A stretch of 64,000 bases of DNA from Climacium dendroides. Taxonomy: Eukaryota > Streptophyta > Bryopsida > Hypnales > Climaciaceae. Every line of letters starts with the position of its first letter. Position 1 is the stretch's first letter. The DNA is taken from the NCBI GenBank assembly GCA_950106755.1, contig OX467091.1:24507538-24571537 (forward strand), in the 5' to 3' direction. Under the pieces are notes generated by a model. That model did no database searches. It saw only the letters and a list, made by a program, of their open reading frames with translations, and had not been told where the DNA came from. The position numbers and the translations under genes are program-made. Shown piece after piece: positions 12,602 to 24,147 of the stretch.

Positions 12602-12890
12602 GAAGGTAGGAGGTTCTAAAAACACCTAGGCTCTAAAAATTGTCCACCTCTTGAAATGTACACTATTTGTACATGGTGTTTTTTCACAATCTTTAGCAAT
12701 GTACAAACAATGTACATTTTAGGATGTGGGCAATTTTAGAGCCTTATGTCACTTCAATTTCAAAATTTCATAACTAATTCCATAAAGCTCCAAAAATATG
12801 AAGCAACTTGGGTTAGGTTCTAATTCCACTTGTCTTTCAAGAAAAATTTGCTGAAAAATATTTCAAGAAGCTTCACCTCCTCCAAACTTC
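12602..12890. mobile_element. Degenerate copy of the AAGGTAGGAGG-ended element
   Basis: Starts GAAGGTAGGAGGTTCTAAAA. It contains an inner inverted pair GGCTCTAAAAATTG / CAATTTTAGAGCC (about 12630-12755) and then interior sequence matching 9525-9640 (CTTGGGTTAGGTTC). The right end is decayed near 12890. Confidence 0.45.
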
Positions 12891-13469
12891 AATTCTAGCT
12901 CTTCAGTGGGCAATTGATGGATCTAGTATCTTATAGTATCCCATTTTGGACTTGAACCCAATGGAGTCCCTGTCTACAATAATTTAACATTCAGCTCTTG
13001 GAATATTGGACTTTTGTAGATATGGAAATGGGTTTCCTTACTTTACCCTAACCCTTAACCTTAGAAGGCCCAAGGCCATTTCGGGTATGAAAACATCCTT
13101 GCTTTTCAAGTCTTATAAGTCTATATTTCACTAAGGTATGAAAATCTCAACCGTGCAATTTTGTAGTGTACATATTGTAGATGATGTGAATTAAATTTGG
13201 AGTCATTTGACAACACGGATTGAAAGATTATAATGTTTTAGTGTTGAAAAAAGATGCTGAAATTTTCCTAAAAACACATTTGGAGGTGAAATTTGATTTC
13301 TAAAACCTACTCACATGAAGAAATTTTGAACTAAAAAGTGCTTTGAAATCGACATACAAACTCATTGGTGGATAAAAAAAATCATGAAAGTGACTCATTG
13401 TGTTTGCAAAATGACTTTGAAATGTAAAAAAATAGCCAAAAAGGGTGCAAAAACACATCAAAGGCTGAA

Positions 13470-13985
13470 CCTACTTCTACTAAAATGCTTCTTAGTCACT
13501 TGTTACTTCTTTGATTAATACAGAATTTTAGCCACACAAACTAGGCAAGTATGCGCAACTTTACCAAAAAAAGTTTTGAAAATGGACATAGTATGAAGAA
13601 GTAACAAGCCGCCGAAGTGCATACTAACCAAAAAATGTTAGGGTTTTGAACTTTGAATTGCTTCCAAGCATTCAAAACAACTTGGATTGCTATGAAAATT
13701 TTACCACAATAACTAGACTTCTAGAGGAACAAAATCCAACAAATTTTATTGAAAACAAACATTGGATGAAGGAGATACAAGCCTTCAAAGTTGCAGCCAT
13801 GACAATGCAGTGTGTTGAACTCAAATTGACCCCCTGAACTTTGAATGGCTTTCACAAACTCAATTCGTCTTGGATTGATCTGAAAATTCTACTACACAAA
13901 CTAGTCTAGAATGCGCAACTTTTACAACAAGTTTTACTAAATTTGATCATTGGATGAAAAAGTTACAACACTTTGAATTGTACTT
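13470..13985. repeat. Degenerate ~200-bp direct repeats (about three units)
   Basis: Recurring order of landmarks: GAACTTTGAATTG, CTTGGATTG, GAAAATT(T/C)TAC, ACACAAACTAG, ATGCGCAACTTT, then CATTGGATGAA followed by GTTAC or an equivalent. Units start near 13470, 13645 and 13840 and are strongly diverged. Upstream at 13040-13300, CCCAAGGCCATTTCGG and GAAAGATTATAATGTTT recall the TTAA-ended family interior (29.6-29.8 kb). Confidence 0.45.
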
Positions 13986-14526
13986 CCAAACTATGAACGG
14001 CCAAAATCTGTCCCCTTGGGCGGTCTACGGTTAAACGTCGAGGCAAATGTTTTGTGTCCAATGGATGACAAAGGAACTCTATGTAGGACAAAAGCACAAC
14101 TATTCATACTCAAAATTTTGCAAGAAAAGGGGAGGTCTTCTACAGTAGTTTGTCTTGCAATGAGTGCTTTTACAATTTGTGAAGGCAATGCTTCACACGG
14201 TCATAAAAAATGATGACTTCGAAAGTCACCCCATCGTCCTTTAAGGGCTAAAGAAAAGAAATACGGAGTAGAAACTTTTAGAAGAGCCAGATCATGATTC
14301 ACATCCTCTTATCTTTTCCCAAAAGCAGCATGAATGGAATCACACCGTCTTTTAATGAGGCTGATCGGACGGTGACCTGTCCTCTCTGTACTAGAAAGTC
14401 CACGTGTCCCTCACTCTCTTGTTTTTATTTTTTTTACTCCTCAAGTTCCATAAAAGCATCTCCACTTTTTCACTTGAAATATGATTGGGTATGAAATATG
14501 ATTGGGTATGAAGTAGAAGTGCCCAT

Positions 14527-14870
14527 CATCACATAGATTTGCTATCTGGGTACTTTGGAGAAGCTATTTGTGAACTCCCATATTTTCAAGAGATTGAGAA
14601 GTTTGAGAGAAATCAATTGCGAAAAGAATGAAGACATTTTGACAGGAATAGAATTTTTTGTGATTTTTTCAAAGCTAAAATTGGTTAAACTGTGAATAGA
14701 CCCTTGTTGAAGCATGAGTAGACCCTTGTTAAAGTGTGGGCTATATTTATTCTCCAAGTTGCATTGTCATCATGATAAGGGGTTGTAAAGATTGTGGTAA
14801 TAGATGGGTCACTAGTGCAATTGGGAGGATCTTGTAGGTGGATGGAATTGGGTAGGTGGTGGTATTAGGC
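14527..14870 (+). repeat. Dispersed ~320-bp repeat, copy 3
   Basis: Direct match to 8872-9198. Here the twin-hairpin segment is absent and plain GGTGGATGGAATTGGG is found instead, so the hairpins at 9199 are specific to copy 2. Confidence 0.6.
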
Positions 14871-16744
14871 AATTCTACTTTAGCTTGCCTTGGCCAACAT
14901 GGTCTTCTACCCTTCTTGACACTAGGGAATTGAAATTGGAATAACCTCTCTAAGGTAACATTGATTGTTTGGTCTCAGATTGAACCGCATACAAACGTCA
15001 ACAATACAAATGACTCTTCCAAATGTAATAATATAGTCAACCAATGTTGACCCTATTACTTTAGAAAAATTCTATTATATTGTTCACTTCTATTGCCATA
15101 GGGTCACATTGGCAACTTTGTTCACCAACATACTAAAAGGGGTGGCTTGAGCTTGAGCTACAATCTTAGGGTATTGTTTCAAGTCAAGAAAAAAACAAAT
15201 CATGACAAGAATACTTTGACAAGAATCTAGGCTACGTAAGAATGAGCGGGCTTGAGAGGATGGCAAAAAGATTGTGTTATTCTATATGGCTAGGGTGACA
15301 AGGCTTGCTTCTAAATTCCTAGTGAATACCCAAACTTGTCTAGGCCTGTCAATACTTGACTTGACCCCTTCCCAATGAAAGAATGGAGATGCTTTAAAAA
15401 GAATTGAGAAGCAATGAAGGCCTCAAAATGATCATAAATTTGGCAAGGTAAATGACTGTAAACCATGAAACTAGCTATGAAACTATACATCAAAGTCGAG
15501 ATATAAATAGTAGGTTCTAGAAGATGAGTCTAATGACCATCATGTAAAAAATTGATATTTGGGTCAAATATAGTATAATTTAGTGAAGTATACAATGTTA
15601 GACAAGGACATATTCATTTACCAAGACATCTTGCCCCCAAACTCCAAGGTTGTGGTTGTAGTACTTTCAAAGGGTGATTGGCATTACTTGTAGATATTAA
15701 ACAATTTGTTGCCTACAAATTACTTTTAAGATCCCAAAACTCATTCAATGCTCTCATGTCCTATAAAGAATTATTGTTCTTTTATAAAAAATTGAAGTAT
15801 AATTAAAAAGAAGTGCAGGTCACTTCTAAGTGTTGTCAAGTCAACATATACAATCAACATACATTTCTTTGTGCATATCATTCTTGAGTTTGTATACGAA
15901 ACACCGATATGGTGGTTCAAACCCAATATTGTATAAACAATTTACTAGTAGTTTACAAGACCTGTATTATAAAGTGAACGCATGGCCATCTTAGCAACAA
16001 AGTGATGGCATATGTAAGATTGGGTGAAAACATGAAACATGTGTTGATTTTCATTGTTGCATTTCAGTATAGTCCTCACAATACTATGAGCTTTTGAAAA
16101 AAATAAAATAAAATATAGATAATTAGTAGAATGCTACAAATAATGTGTTCTAAAAAATTAAAGTTTGAAAAAAATTTATCCCAAAAATTATGTACAATAA
16201 AAGCCGATGAATTTTTTTTGGAATTTTTTATTGTTTAAACTGATAGAAAATAACAAAAAATCATATTTAGCAACTTGATGGAAAGGAGATTTCAACAAAG
16301 GACTTATAGAAATTTAGGTTGTTTCAAAAGTCTAAAAATACATGCACAACAAAGCCTTCTTTGCATCTACATTAAAGATAAGAATTTTATATTATTTAGA
16401 ATTGTTTGCTTTAGCAAGTAGTTGCAAACCTAGTAAATAACATGGCATCCCAATTTCCAAGTGAAAATCATTTTTCTTGGACTCATTACAATATAAAAAA
16501 AAGTATAATCTAAAGTGTGACTAATTAAAAAATTGAGAAATAAATAATATATTTATTTTAGAAATTACATGTAAATGTGGATTGATTATGGTAATGAACT
16601 ACCAGTCAAGCACCTTTAGTTTGAATTCCAAGTCTAATGAGCAAGCTTGGTTTACAAAAGAAATCATGTCCATTCAATTGAAGCTTTCTTGCACCTTCTA
16701 ACAATTGTTGTAGAGAATGATTCAAAATACTAAAATCTTAACAA
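14871..16744. other. Intergenic, no recognisable gene
   Basis: AT-rich; only a short frame at 15311-15493 without a domain. Nothing else recognised. Confidence 0.45.
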
Positions 16745-17258
16745 TTTATTTATGAACTTGAAAAATGCCAATTCCAATGGTTCTAATGTTGTAATAAAAA
16801 ATCACACCTAATGTTTTTATTTTTATCAAAACATATTGAAAATTGAATTAAATAAATAATTTCAAAGTTTATCTTAGAATAGAGATTTTATAGCTACCCA
16901 CAAACTATGCACAACTAAAACTCTTCTTAACTTTCATCTAATTAATCAAAATGGAATGATTCAAAGCTTTTCATATGTATATGAATCTAAAAAAATAATT
17001 TGAAAATTTTATTTCTTAAAAAAGTGATTTTGAAAAAAGTTCTTTTGTAATCCAGACTATCCGCTGAATGATGAAATTACATATCATACAATAACTTTTA
17101 AACAATGTAGTCAAAAGTTATGAATATTTTTGGACCTTCAAGCTACTCCTTGGACATATGTTGTGTGAAAATTTCAAAGAAAAAAAGAATTCCATTTGTA
17201 GTGAGCTGCAAAAAATTGCTATGTTGACATAAAATGCAGTTTGGTCCTTAGAGGTTAA
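16745..17258 (-). mobile_element. TTAA-ended repeat family, reverse copy
   Basis: The right end reads GGTCCTTAGAGGTTAA. Inverted, the sequence aligns through several hundred bp with 40274-40735. Shared landmarks include an ACAACAT...GTCAA(A/G) block, GTTATTGTATGATATGTA versus GTCATTGTATAATATGTA, a GAATGATTCAAAGC inverted pair, and an AATAGAGATT(T/C) block. The left end is estimated from the alignment and is imprecise. Confidence 0.5.
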
Positions 17259-18917
17259 TATCATTTGATGCTATCATTTGATGCATGTAGAGCATTGCTT
17301 CTTCCACAATTTATTTTTTTCAATTTTCCAAATTTAAACCCTAAATTTTTTTCATGTTTAGAGGTCCAAAGATGCTTCAAAATATTTGTCCCTAAAGTAA
17401 AGTCAAAATCTTCATCAATATTTATTTTTTAATTAATCTAGCCATAGGATCCTTTGATTAATTTATTCAAGTACATCGTCCCAACATTTTGGAATGAATG
17501 TTCCCATTGATTGCAAGCTCAATGTGCCTAAACTTCAAAATATAGGCTTTTCTAGCCCTTCCAAAAGGTGAAGTATTGTCTTTCAACATTTTTAGAAAAA
17601 ATATATATGTCCTTTAACTTGTGCGTTTTAGTCAACATGTTGGAAAATGGGTTGGAAATATATTGAAAAAATTTTAATCACTAAAACTTTCATATTCATT
17701 TTTTTTTAAATTGTGAAGTACAAATGTTAATGAATGAAAGATAAAACTAACATGCTAATAACTTTGGGAAGAACTTGAGAATAAAACTTTAAGAAAATAA
17801 GATTCTAAAACAATAGAATCAAATATATTTCTCAATAACCTTGACTTAATCAATTGAAGTAATTAGAGACATTTGCTAAGTAGTGTATTTATTTTGGCAA
17901 TTTTTTGCAAAAAAGACAACCTATAAAAGTCTTCGAGATAGGAATATAGGAAATTTGGAGGGTTTTTTTTAACACATTTTACAAAATTCATCCAAGGGAA
18001 GGGTGGAGATTCACCAAATATTTTTTATTAAAATAAATTAGAAAAATATATTGAAAAATGTATTTGAAAATAGAATAAATTAGAGTCTTTACCTATTAGT
18101 GAATTGCCACATATGAGTGACATAGCTAGAGAGAAAAAAAATTACCTTCCTGCTAAGTTGTAGTCATAAAATTGTATAACCAATAAATGGTCCTTTCCAT
18201 ATTATGAAAGTATTAGCTTTATTAGATGCATGGGAGGAATTTATCAATTAATTCAAGGATTGGGGTCTATTGAGGAGTTTTATGAAACAATTGTGTTCAT
18301 TGTATGAGTCCTCTTTTCAAATATGCAAAAGGACCCCTACCCCATTGGTAAGGTAGGTATTCCTACAATTGCTACTTTTTGTTTTTATATTTATTTATTA
18401 TTATTAAATTGATCAATTTTTGTATTTTCTTGTTGGCACTTGAAAGGAAATTCCAACACACTAAAGAATGTCAAACTTTTGAATACCACATGCAAAATTT
18501 ATGAACAAACAAAATTTGGTTTAAAAATACTCTTGCTATTTTTTAATAATACCAATGTTGTTGTTATTTTATTTTTTATATTATATTGAAACAAAAGGAA
18601 TAGTTTTTGGTTTGAGATGACCCTAAACTATTAGATGATGGTAATAAGGTACCCAAACTAAATGGAGTAGTTGCAAATTCAATACCTGGTAGTGACAAGT
18701 GGTTAATTTAGCGTAAAATTAGCCTCTCTACTTGATGGAAACCCTTGCAGTGTGTTGTTTAACTCGCTTGTTTAAAAAAAAAGTAGTTTCTTCTACACAA
18801 GTACACAAGGATTAGTTTATTCCACATAGATACTTAATTGATTTTGGAGATGTTCACTAAGTGCAAATGACGAATTAGTACTAGTGGTGCATTTAGAGGG
18901 GTCCACCCTAAACAATG
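17259..18917. other. Intergenic, no recognisable gene
   Basis: AT-rich with poly-A/T tracts. No paired ends, gene or RNA was recognised. Confidence 0.45.
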
Positions 18918-19530
18918 TTATCTCCTAAATGTTCGAGGCACCCAAATGTGGTGTTTGCAAAACTTTGAAGTTAAAATGCTATTTTTAGTAGTTTATATTT
19001 TTGGAAAGTTCTTCTTGAAGTCTAATTTTAGCATCAAAAACCCGATCTTGAAAATAAATGATAGAGATTTTTCTATTCAAGATTTTGTTCAAGGGTCCCC
19101 ATTGCAATCTTGACTTCCCGTAGTGTTAAGAGCCGTTGAAAATGAGCCTCAAATACACTAAATCTTGGAGAAAAAATCACATTCAAAATTCATTTAAAAA
19201 AAATTATAGAGTAGATTTGATTGGGGTTATACATGTTAGGCCCTTTAACCTCATATTTTCTTGGTCACCAACTTTTCAGACTTGACATGCAAAAAGAGAG
19301 TTGAAAGATTTTCATAGTTTTAACACCCTCATGGTCAAATATTATAATCTTTCACTCCATAAGTGATATTGTTGTGTTTTCTTTTCCTATGAGAGCTCTA
19401 CCATGTCCAGTTTGAATTTGTACAATTACAAATCCAAAAAAATTGATGCAACTTATCAAAACGTTGGCATTTTGTTCAATTCAGAGCAAATTCCAAGAAG
19501 CTCAAATTAGTCGCCTTTATTTGGGGGGGT
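18918..19530 (-). mobile_element. TTAA-ended family, reverse copy related to 29587-30241
   Basis: Reverse-complement match along almost the whole length of 29587-30241. Landmarks are CTCCTAAATGTTCGAGGCACC (left), CAAATACACTAAATCTTGGAG, CACTCCATAAGTGATATTGTTGTG, GGCATTTTGTTCAATTC, and GCCTTTATTTGGGG (right). Both terminal motifs are mutated (TTATCTCC instead of TTAACCCC), so this copy is older. Confidence 0.6.
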
Positions 19531-22500
19531 ACACATTTTTTGAACTTTTTGAAAAAACTTTATTAGGCCACCAGCTGCAGCTGTTTCATTGCACCAAGAC
19601 TTGCCTGCCAAGTGTCAGTATGTCACTGTGGCAGCATTGCAAGGCCAAGTCAATCCCCCTTCCCCCAATTGAAGGGGGCCTTTTTCAATTAGAAGTCCAC
19701 CTCATCCCCCAAGTACATTGTTTTTTTATGCACTATTTTTTTTCACCAATTGGGGGAAATTGATCAAAAGATGTTGGCTATTTTTTGTGAAGGAAATTTT
19801 CACTGTGGAAGGTCAAAATAGCCAGATTACTGTTGTTTTACAAGACCAGTAGCCAAATTTTACCTAGGTATCACCTCGTTTTCACGTAAATATCACCAAG
19901 TATCACATGGGTATTGACGAAACAACTAGCTCCTTCTCCAAAATGAAAAAAAATAAAAAATAAACACTGGGCCCTGTTTCAGGTGGGTTCCCCAAATGAA
20001 GGGCAGGATTCGCTCTGAAATCTGTCTCATTGGTGGAGAAATTGAATCTTCCCATTACGTGGATTCTCGAACACATGGCATGACTGTTCAAGCGTCCAGC
20101 ACCCTCTCACCGCCACACCCAGGGTCATAAAAAGTGTGTGTATTTCAACGTGTAAAGTTCAGTGGGTTTTTTTTTTTTGGAACAGTACAGGCTTGCATGT
20201 CTTCACACTAGTGGCGCATTTATGGAGGGATTAGTTCACACAGGCGAAAATTGTCTGACAGAAGTGACAAATCACAAAAAACACACAAAAAAAAAACAAA
20301 AAAAAACGCTAGTGAAGTTGCTAATAAGCTGAAAACACCCCCAAAGGCATCCAAGTACAGTAAAAAAATCCCTCTTAGTGCATCCTCTCTTAGTACATGA
20401 TATTGCATGATATGCATTGCTGGAGGTTAGTACATGGGCCCAATTTTGAAGATATTTTCTCAACAGTAGTTTAGTTAGAGGCCACATTAGTTACTGGCCA
20501 TTATTACACCTCTGCAAATGCATAAACCTCTTATAGTCTCAACACCATGCACTACGAGAGATTCTACTGTAAGCAATTTGGCATAACTGAGTTGGAGGCA
20601 CCTTTTTGTAGATTTTTTCTTTGTGATTTTGTTTTCTCTCAATCACAAAAATACCGATTTATTTCTTGTAATATCAAATTTTCACTAGCCAATTTTCTCC
20701 AAACTTAATATTGGCATCAACAAAAGAAAGTTTCCACCTTCTTCAAATGGTTCTTATGTTGCCTCTATAAGGGAACACTTAGAATTGGTATGTAAATAAA
20801 ATGATTATAGGATAAATGCCTATGGACATTGGGACATGATAGTGAGCAACAGCCTCTTACTTTGGTTTTCAAGGGGCTAAAGGTTTAGGTTGAGATTATA
20901 AATAGTCTATAGTGACTTAAATCCACCGAATATTCAAAAGAGGTGGATAAAATATATTTTAATTTTGGAGGGGGACATATTGATTTCCGGTCTAACCAAA
21001 CTCATTCTAGTTTTGCATCTTTTGTTTTTAAAACGCAAACAGTGTTTTTCCAACTTCCACTAGCTAACTTTGAATTAGCCACTAATTTCTCCTGATTGAA
21101 AATTTCAATTGGTATTTGCAATTGAAAATCCTAAATTTTCAATTATTATTATTATTATTATTGGGGATGAGATATGTAATTAGTACAAATTTTTGAGTTG
21201 AAAGCATCCTAAGCCTTTCTAACTGTCAAATATGTTTTGGTCATAAAACTAAATTTTTGATAATCAATAGTCAACCAATTACAATTTAGTAAGGAAATGC
21301 GTTTTAATGGCACTTTGGAGGACCTTTTTAATGGAAGTTTACTTGTTAGAAATGGATACTATGATGTTTTTTCACCTCACTTGTTGGAGTCAAAAAGTGA
21401 TTTGCTCATGGACAAACAACTTTTGATCATATCAAATTGAAGAAATTTATTTGCATTTTTTGGTAAATTTTTTAATAGTGGATTATTTTATATAATAAAG
21501 TTAATTTTCCATGACAATGTATAGCAATGTGAAAGGGTTTAATTTGATTCCGTATAAGCAAAGATGGTTTTAGTAGTTAGCTACCTTATGTAGATTAGAA
21601 TGCAATTGAACTACTTGCATTTCCAAACAAGTTTTTATACTATTGTTGATGTTGTTTAGGAATCTTTCAATGTCGTCACTGCAATAAAAATTATTTGTAT
21701 CATGGTAACCTATAATTCATAAGTAAGTTTGCATATATAAATTTCTATAATGGAAGCAAAGGGACCCTTTCATCAAAGTGTAAGAATATTATGAAAATGA
21801 TTTATTGAACTATAGGATTGTATATTCTACCTTTTTTTTACTTTTTCCCTTAGAATTTGGTTTTGATATTCATACCAATTTCCAAAAAGCACAAAGTAGA
21901 ATAAACATTTAAAAGGAGTTAAATTGAAGAAGAATTGGCATGTGTTAAATATATAAGATAGAAAGATTTAAAAAGAGTGTTACAAACTAAAATGCACCAT
22001 GACTTTTCAAATACTTCTAAAATTATTGTAACTGCGAAACTAATACTTGAACTTTCTTGATGTAAATGTTACTTGAATTGAAATTTTATATGAATAAAAA
22101 GTAAAACTCTATCAATAACTTCTAATTTAAAACTTTAATAAGTGTGCAAAGGGGATGCAATTTGGAAAGGAATAATTTTGGATATATATATTTTCAAAGG
22201 AAAAAATTCATATTTTTCACTATCCCAATTCCATTTCCTTTAAAGTTTTCCTAAACCAATTCTTTAAGGCTCATTTAGAATTCCAAATTTTAATATAATG
22301 ACCAATCGAATTTTGGTTTTTGATTCATAATTAGATTGCAATTGAAGTCAATTGAAAAGTTCATGTATAAATATTTAACCAATTTGATATCTATGAGAGG
22401 TTTCTAGCAATACAAGTCACTCTCTTTCCATGTAGGAAGAAATGAGTAGTGATTAATTATAGCATAGTTTCTAATATAGTTGTGGCACATTATGATTGGC

Positions 22501-22940
22501 TACAAGACTCTCAATATTGCAACCACCCCTTAGTAGATTTTGCAACCAGCCTTTGGTTGGAAATAGGAAGGTCTATATGACTAGTATGGGTTAAACAGAT
22601 TTTGTGGCTAAAAAATTCATGTTAATTGTGTTTCGAGAAATAAAAATTTAAAAACTATAAAAACCTTCATAACTCTAATTTTGTACATGTTAAAATTTCT
22701 CCACAAATGAAACCACCCTTAATCTCTAAAAGACCAAGGCCATTTTTTTTTGCCAAAATCCACTCAAAATTGCCATTTCTATTGTGTTCACTCAAGAGAA
22801 TATTTTTTTTTTTAGAATTTAATTGTGGGATTTTTTACTTTACTTGTCTAAGATCATGTGGTAAAAATTTCATGAAGTTTGACCATATAGATAGCAAAAT
22901 GTTTAGCATTCAAAGTTGGAAAATAATTAAATGACTTTGA
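19531..22940. other. Intergenic, no recognisable gene
   Basis: Contains a C/G-run segment (19650-19760) where CCCCCAATTG and CAATTGGGGG are inverted, a short ATT microsatellite near 21145, and near 22716 a motif CTCTAAAAGACCAAGGCC resembling the TTAA-ended family end. No credible coding frame. Confidence 0.45.
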
Positions 22941-23280
22941 TTGTCATTTGTGGAATTTTTTTGCACTATGGACTTTGAATTTAAAATTTTTTGAGTTGAA
23001 GAATTGAATTGAAAGTCTAAGAATTCAAAAAAAATGCTTCATATTCATTATTTAAAAAATTATCAAGTAGAAGTACGTCCAAAATTAAAAGAAAAAGTAA
23101 ATCATTTCTAACTTCTTGCTCTTCCCTAAATTTTTTTAATATTTTTCAAGTTTTTTTTTCATGGCCGAAAATCTTCAAAGGATCACAAAAAGGTTACTCG
23201 ACCTAACCCACCGGCCCCCTTCTAAAATTCACCGCTTAAAAAAATTCACCGTTAAAAGTTTGAAAGTTAAAGTGCCAAAC

Positions 23281-23286
23281 ACCGAC
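23281..23286 (+). promoter_or_regulatory. DRE/CRT core ACCGAC
   Basis: Exact match to the RCCGAC core bound by DREB/CBF factors in plants, 862 bp before the start codon of the ERD4-like gene. Function is inferred from motif and gene identity only. Confidence 0.4.
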
Positions 23287-23374
23287 CCGCCAAAGGCAGC
23301 CTGGCAACGACCCCGGACCTTCCGACCTCCACCTGCCAAGTGTCACCCTGGGACCCAACCTCCCCTACCGCCAA

Positions 23375-23382
23375 CACGTGGC
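23375..23382 (+). promoter_or_regulatory. ABRE / G-box CACGTGGC
   Basis: Exact ABRE (PyACGTGGC, with a CACGTG core), the site of bZIP ABF/AREB factors in abscisic-acid signalling. It lies 89 bp downstream of the DRE core and upstream of a dehydration-response-type gene. Confidence 0.45.
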
Positions 23383-24147
23383 GGAATCCACCTTCCCCAG
23401 ATCCCATCCGGTCCTCAACCGGACCTCAACCCCAACCCCTCTGTCGTCATTATCTCTCCTCTGTCCGGCCAGTACAACAGAAACACACACAACACTTGGC
23501 TGCTGTAGCCAAGCTCCTTCTTCCTCCCCGAGTCTCCGAATCCCTCACCTGTCGCAGCTCCTGTAGATTCCCATACCGTTGTAGCTACTACTTTAGCATC
23601 ATCATTTCATCAAGTCTTCTTGTTAACAACTTCGCGGACAATCTCCGTTTGAAATTTTGAGCTTCAGTCGTAGCTTCGAGAGCTTCAGTTTTGCAATTGC
23701 AAGGACGGCTCCAGTTTTTGATCCGACTCAGGAACCATTTTTTTAGTTCCAGTGATCTGAATCCATTTTCCTAGTCGTCTCTATCCACCGATTTAATTTT
23801 TTTTTAGTGTGTGACTGAAGCTTTGATCAAATTGTGCTTCAAACTGTGCTTTTATTTTTTATGCACATTTTGCAACTCGTGATTTTCGAGAGATTCTGCA
23901 ACCCGTGAGTTGAGAAGAGTTGGCAAGAGTGATTGTGTTGTCCTTGCTGTACTTTATGGCGGTGAGGGTGGAGTTCTACGTGCGGAGTTTTCGTATCGAG
24001 TTTTTGTATTGAGTGTTCTTGTATTGAGTCTGCTGTGAGTATGGGGGAGTGTTGGAGAGGCAAGATTTTGTGACGAGTGCGGGGAGAGGATAGTGTTGTG
24101 AGGTGTGAGGATTGTGTTTAGGAGAGGAGTGAGGTTACGGGGCCAAA

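Larger units (their letters stand above)
22941..24147 (+). promoter_or_regulatory. Upstream region and 5' UTR of the ERD4-like gene
   Basis: Base composition shifts from AT-rich repeat DNA to C-rich (about 23200-23560) and then G/T-rich leader sequence before the ATG at 24148. The C-rich part holds ACCGAC at 23281-23286 (the DRE/CRT core) and CACGTGGC at 23375-23382 (a canonical ABRE/G-box). Open frames here (23161-23508, 23340-23660) are composition artefacts. No TATA box could be assigned with confidence, and the transcription start is unknown. Confidence 0.5.

Noticed and set aside
12209..12619. 136-codon ORF
   Set aside because: No recognised domain, no neighbours with compatible splice sites, and it runs into the end motif of a repeat element.
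21135..21165. ATT microsatellite as a feature of interest
   Set aside because: Short and common in AT-rich plant DNA.
23161..23660. 115- and 106-codon ORFs upstream of the ERD4-like gene
   Set aside because: They lie in a C-rich promoter or leader region; Pro/Ser/Thr-rich translations reflect composition, and overlapping frames are equally open.
24041..24056. GGGGGAGTGTTGG resembling a Copia polypurine tract/LTR junction
   Set aside because: It lies in the leader of the ERD4-like gene and the following bases do not match an LTR; likely chance.
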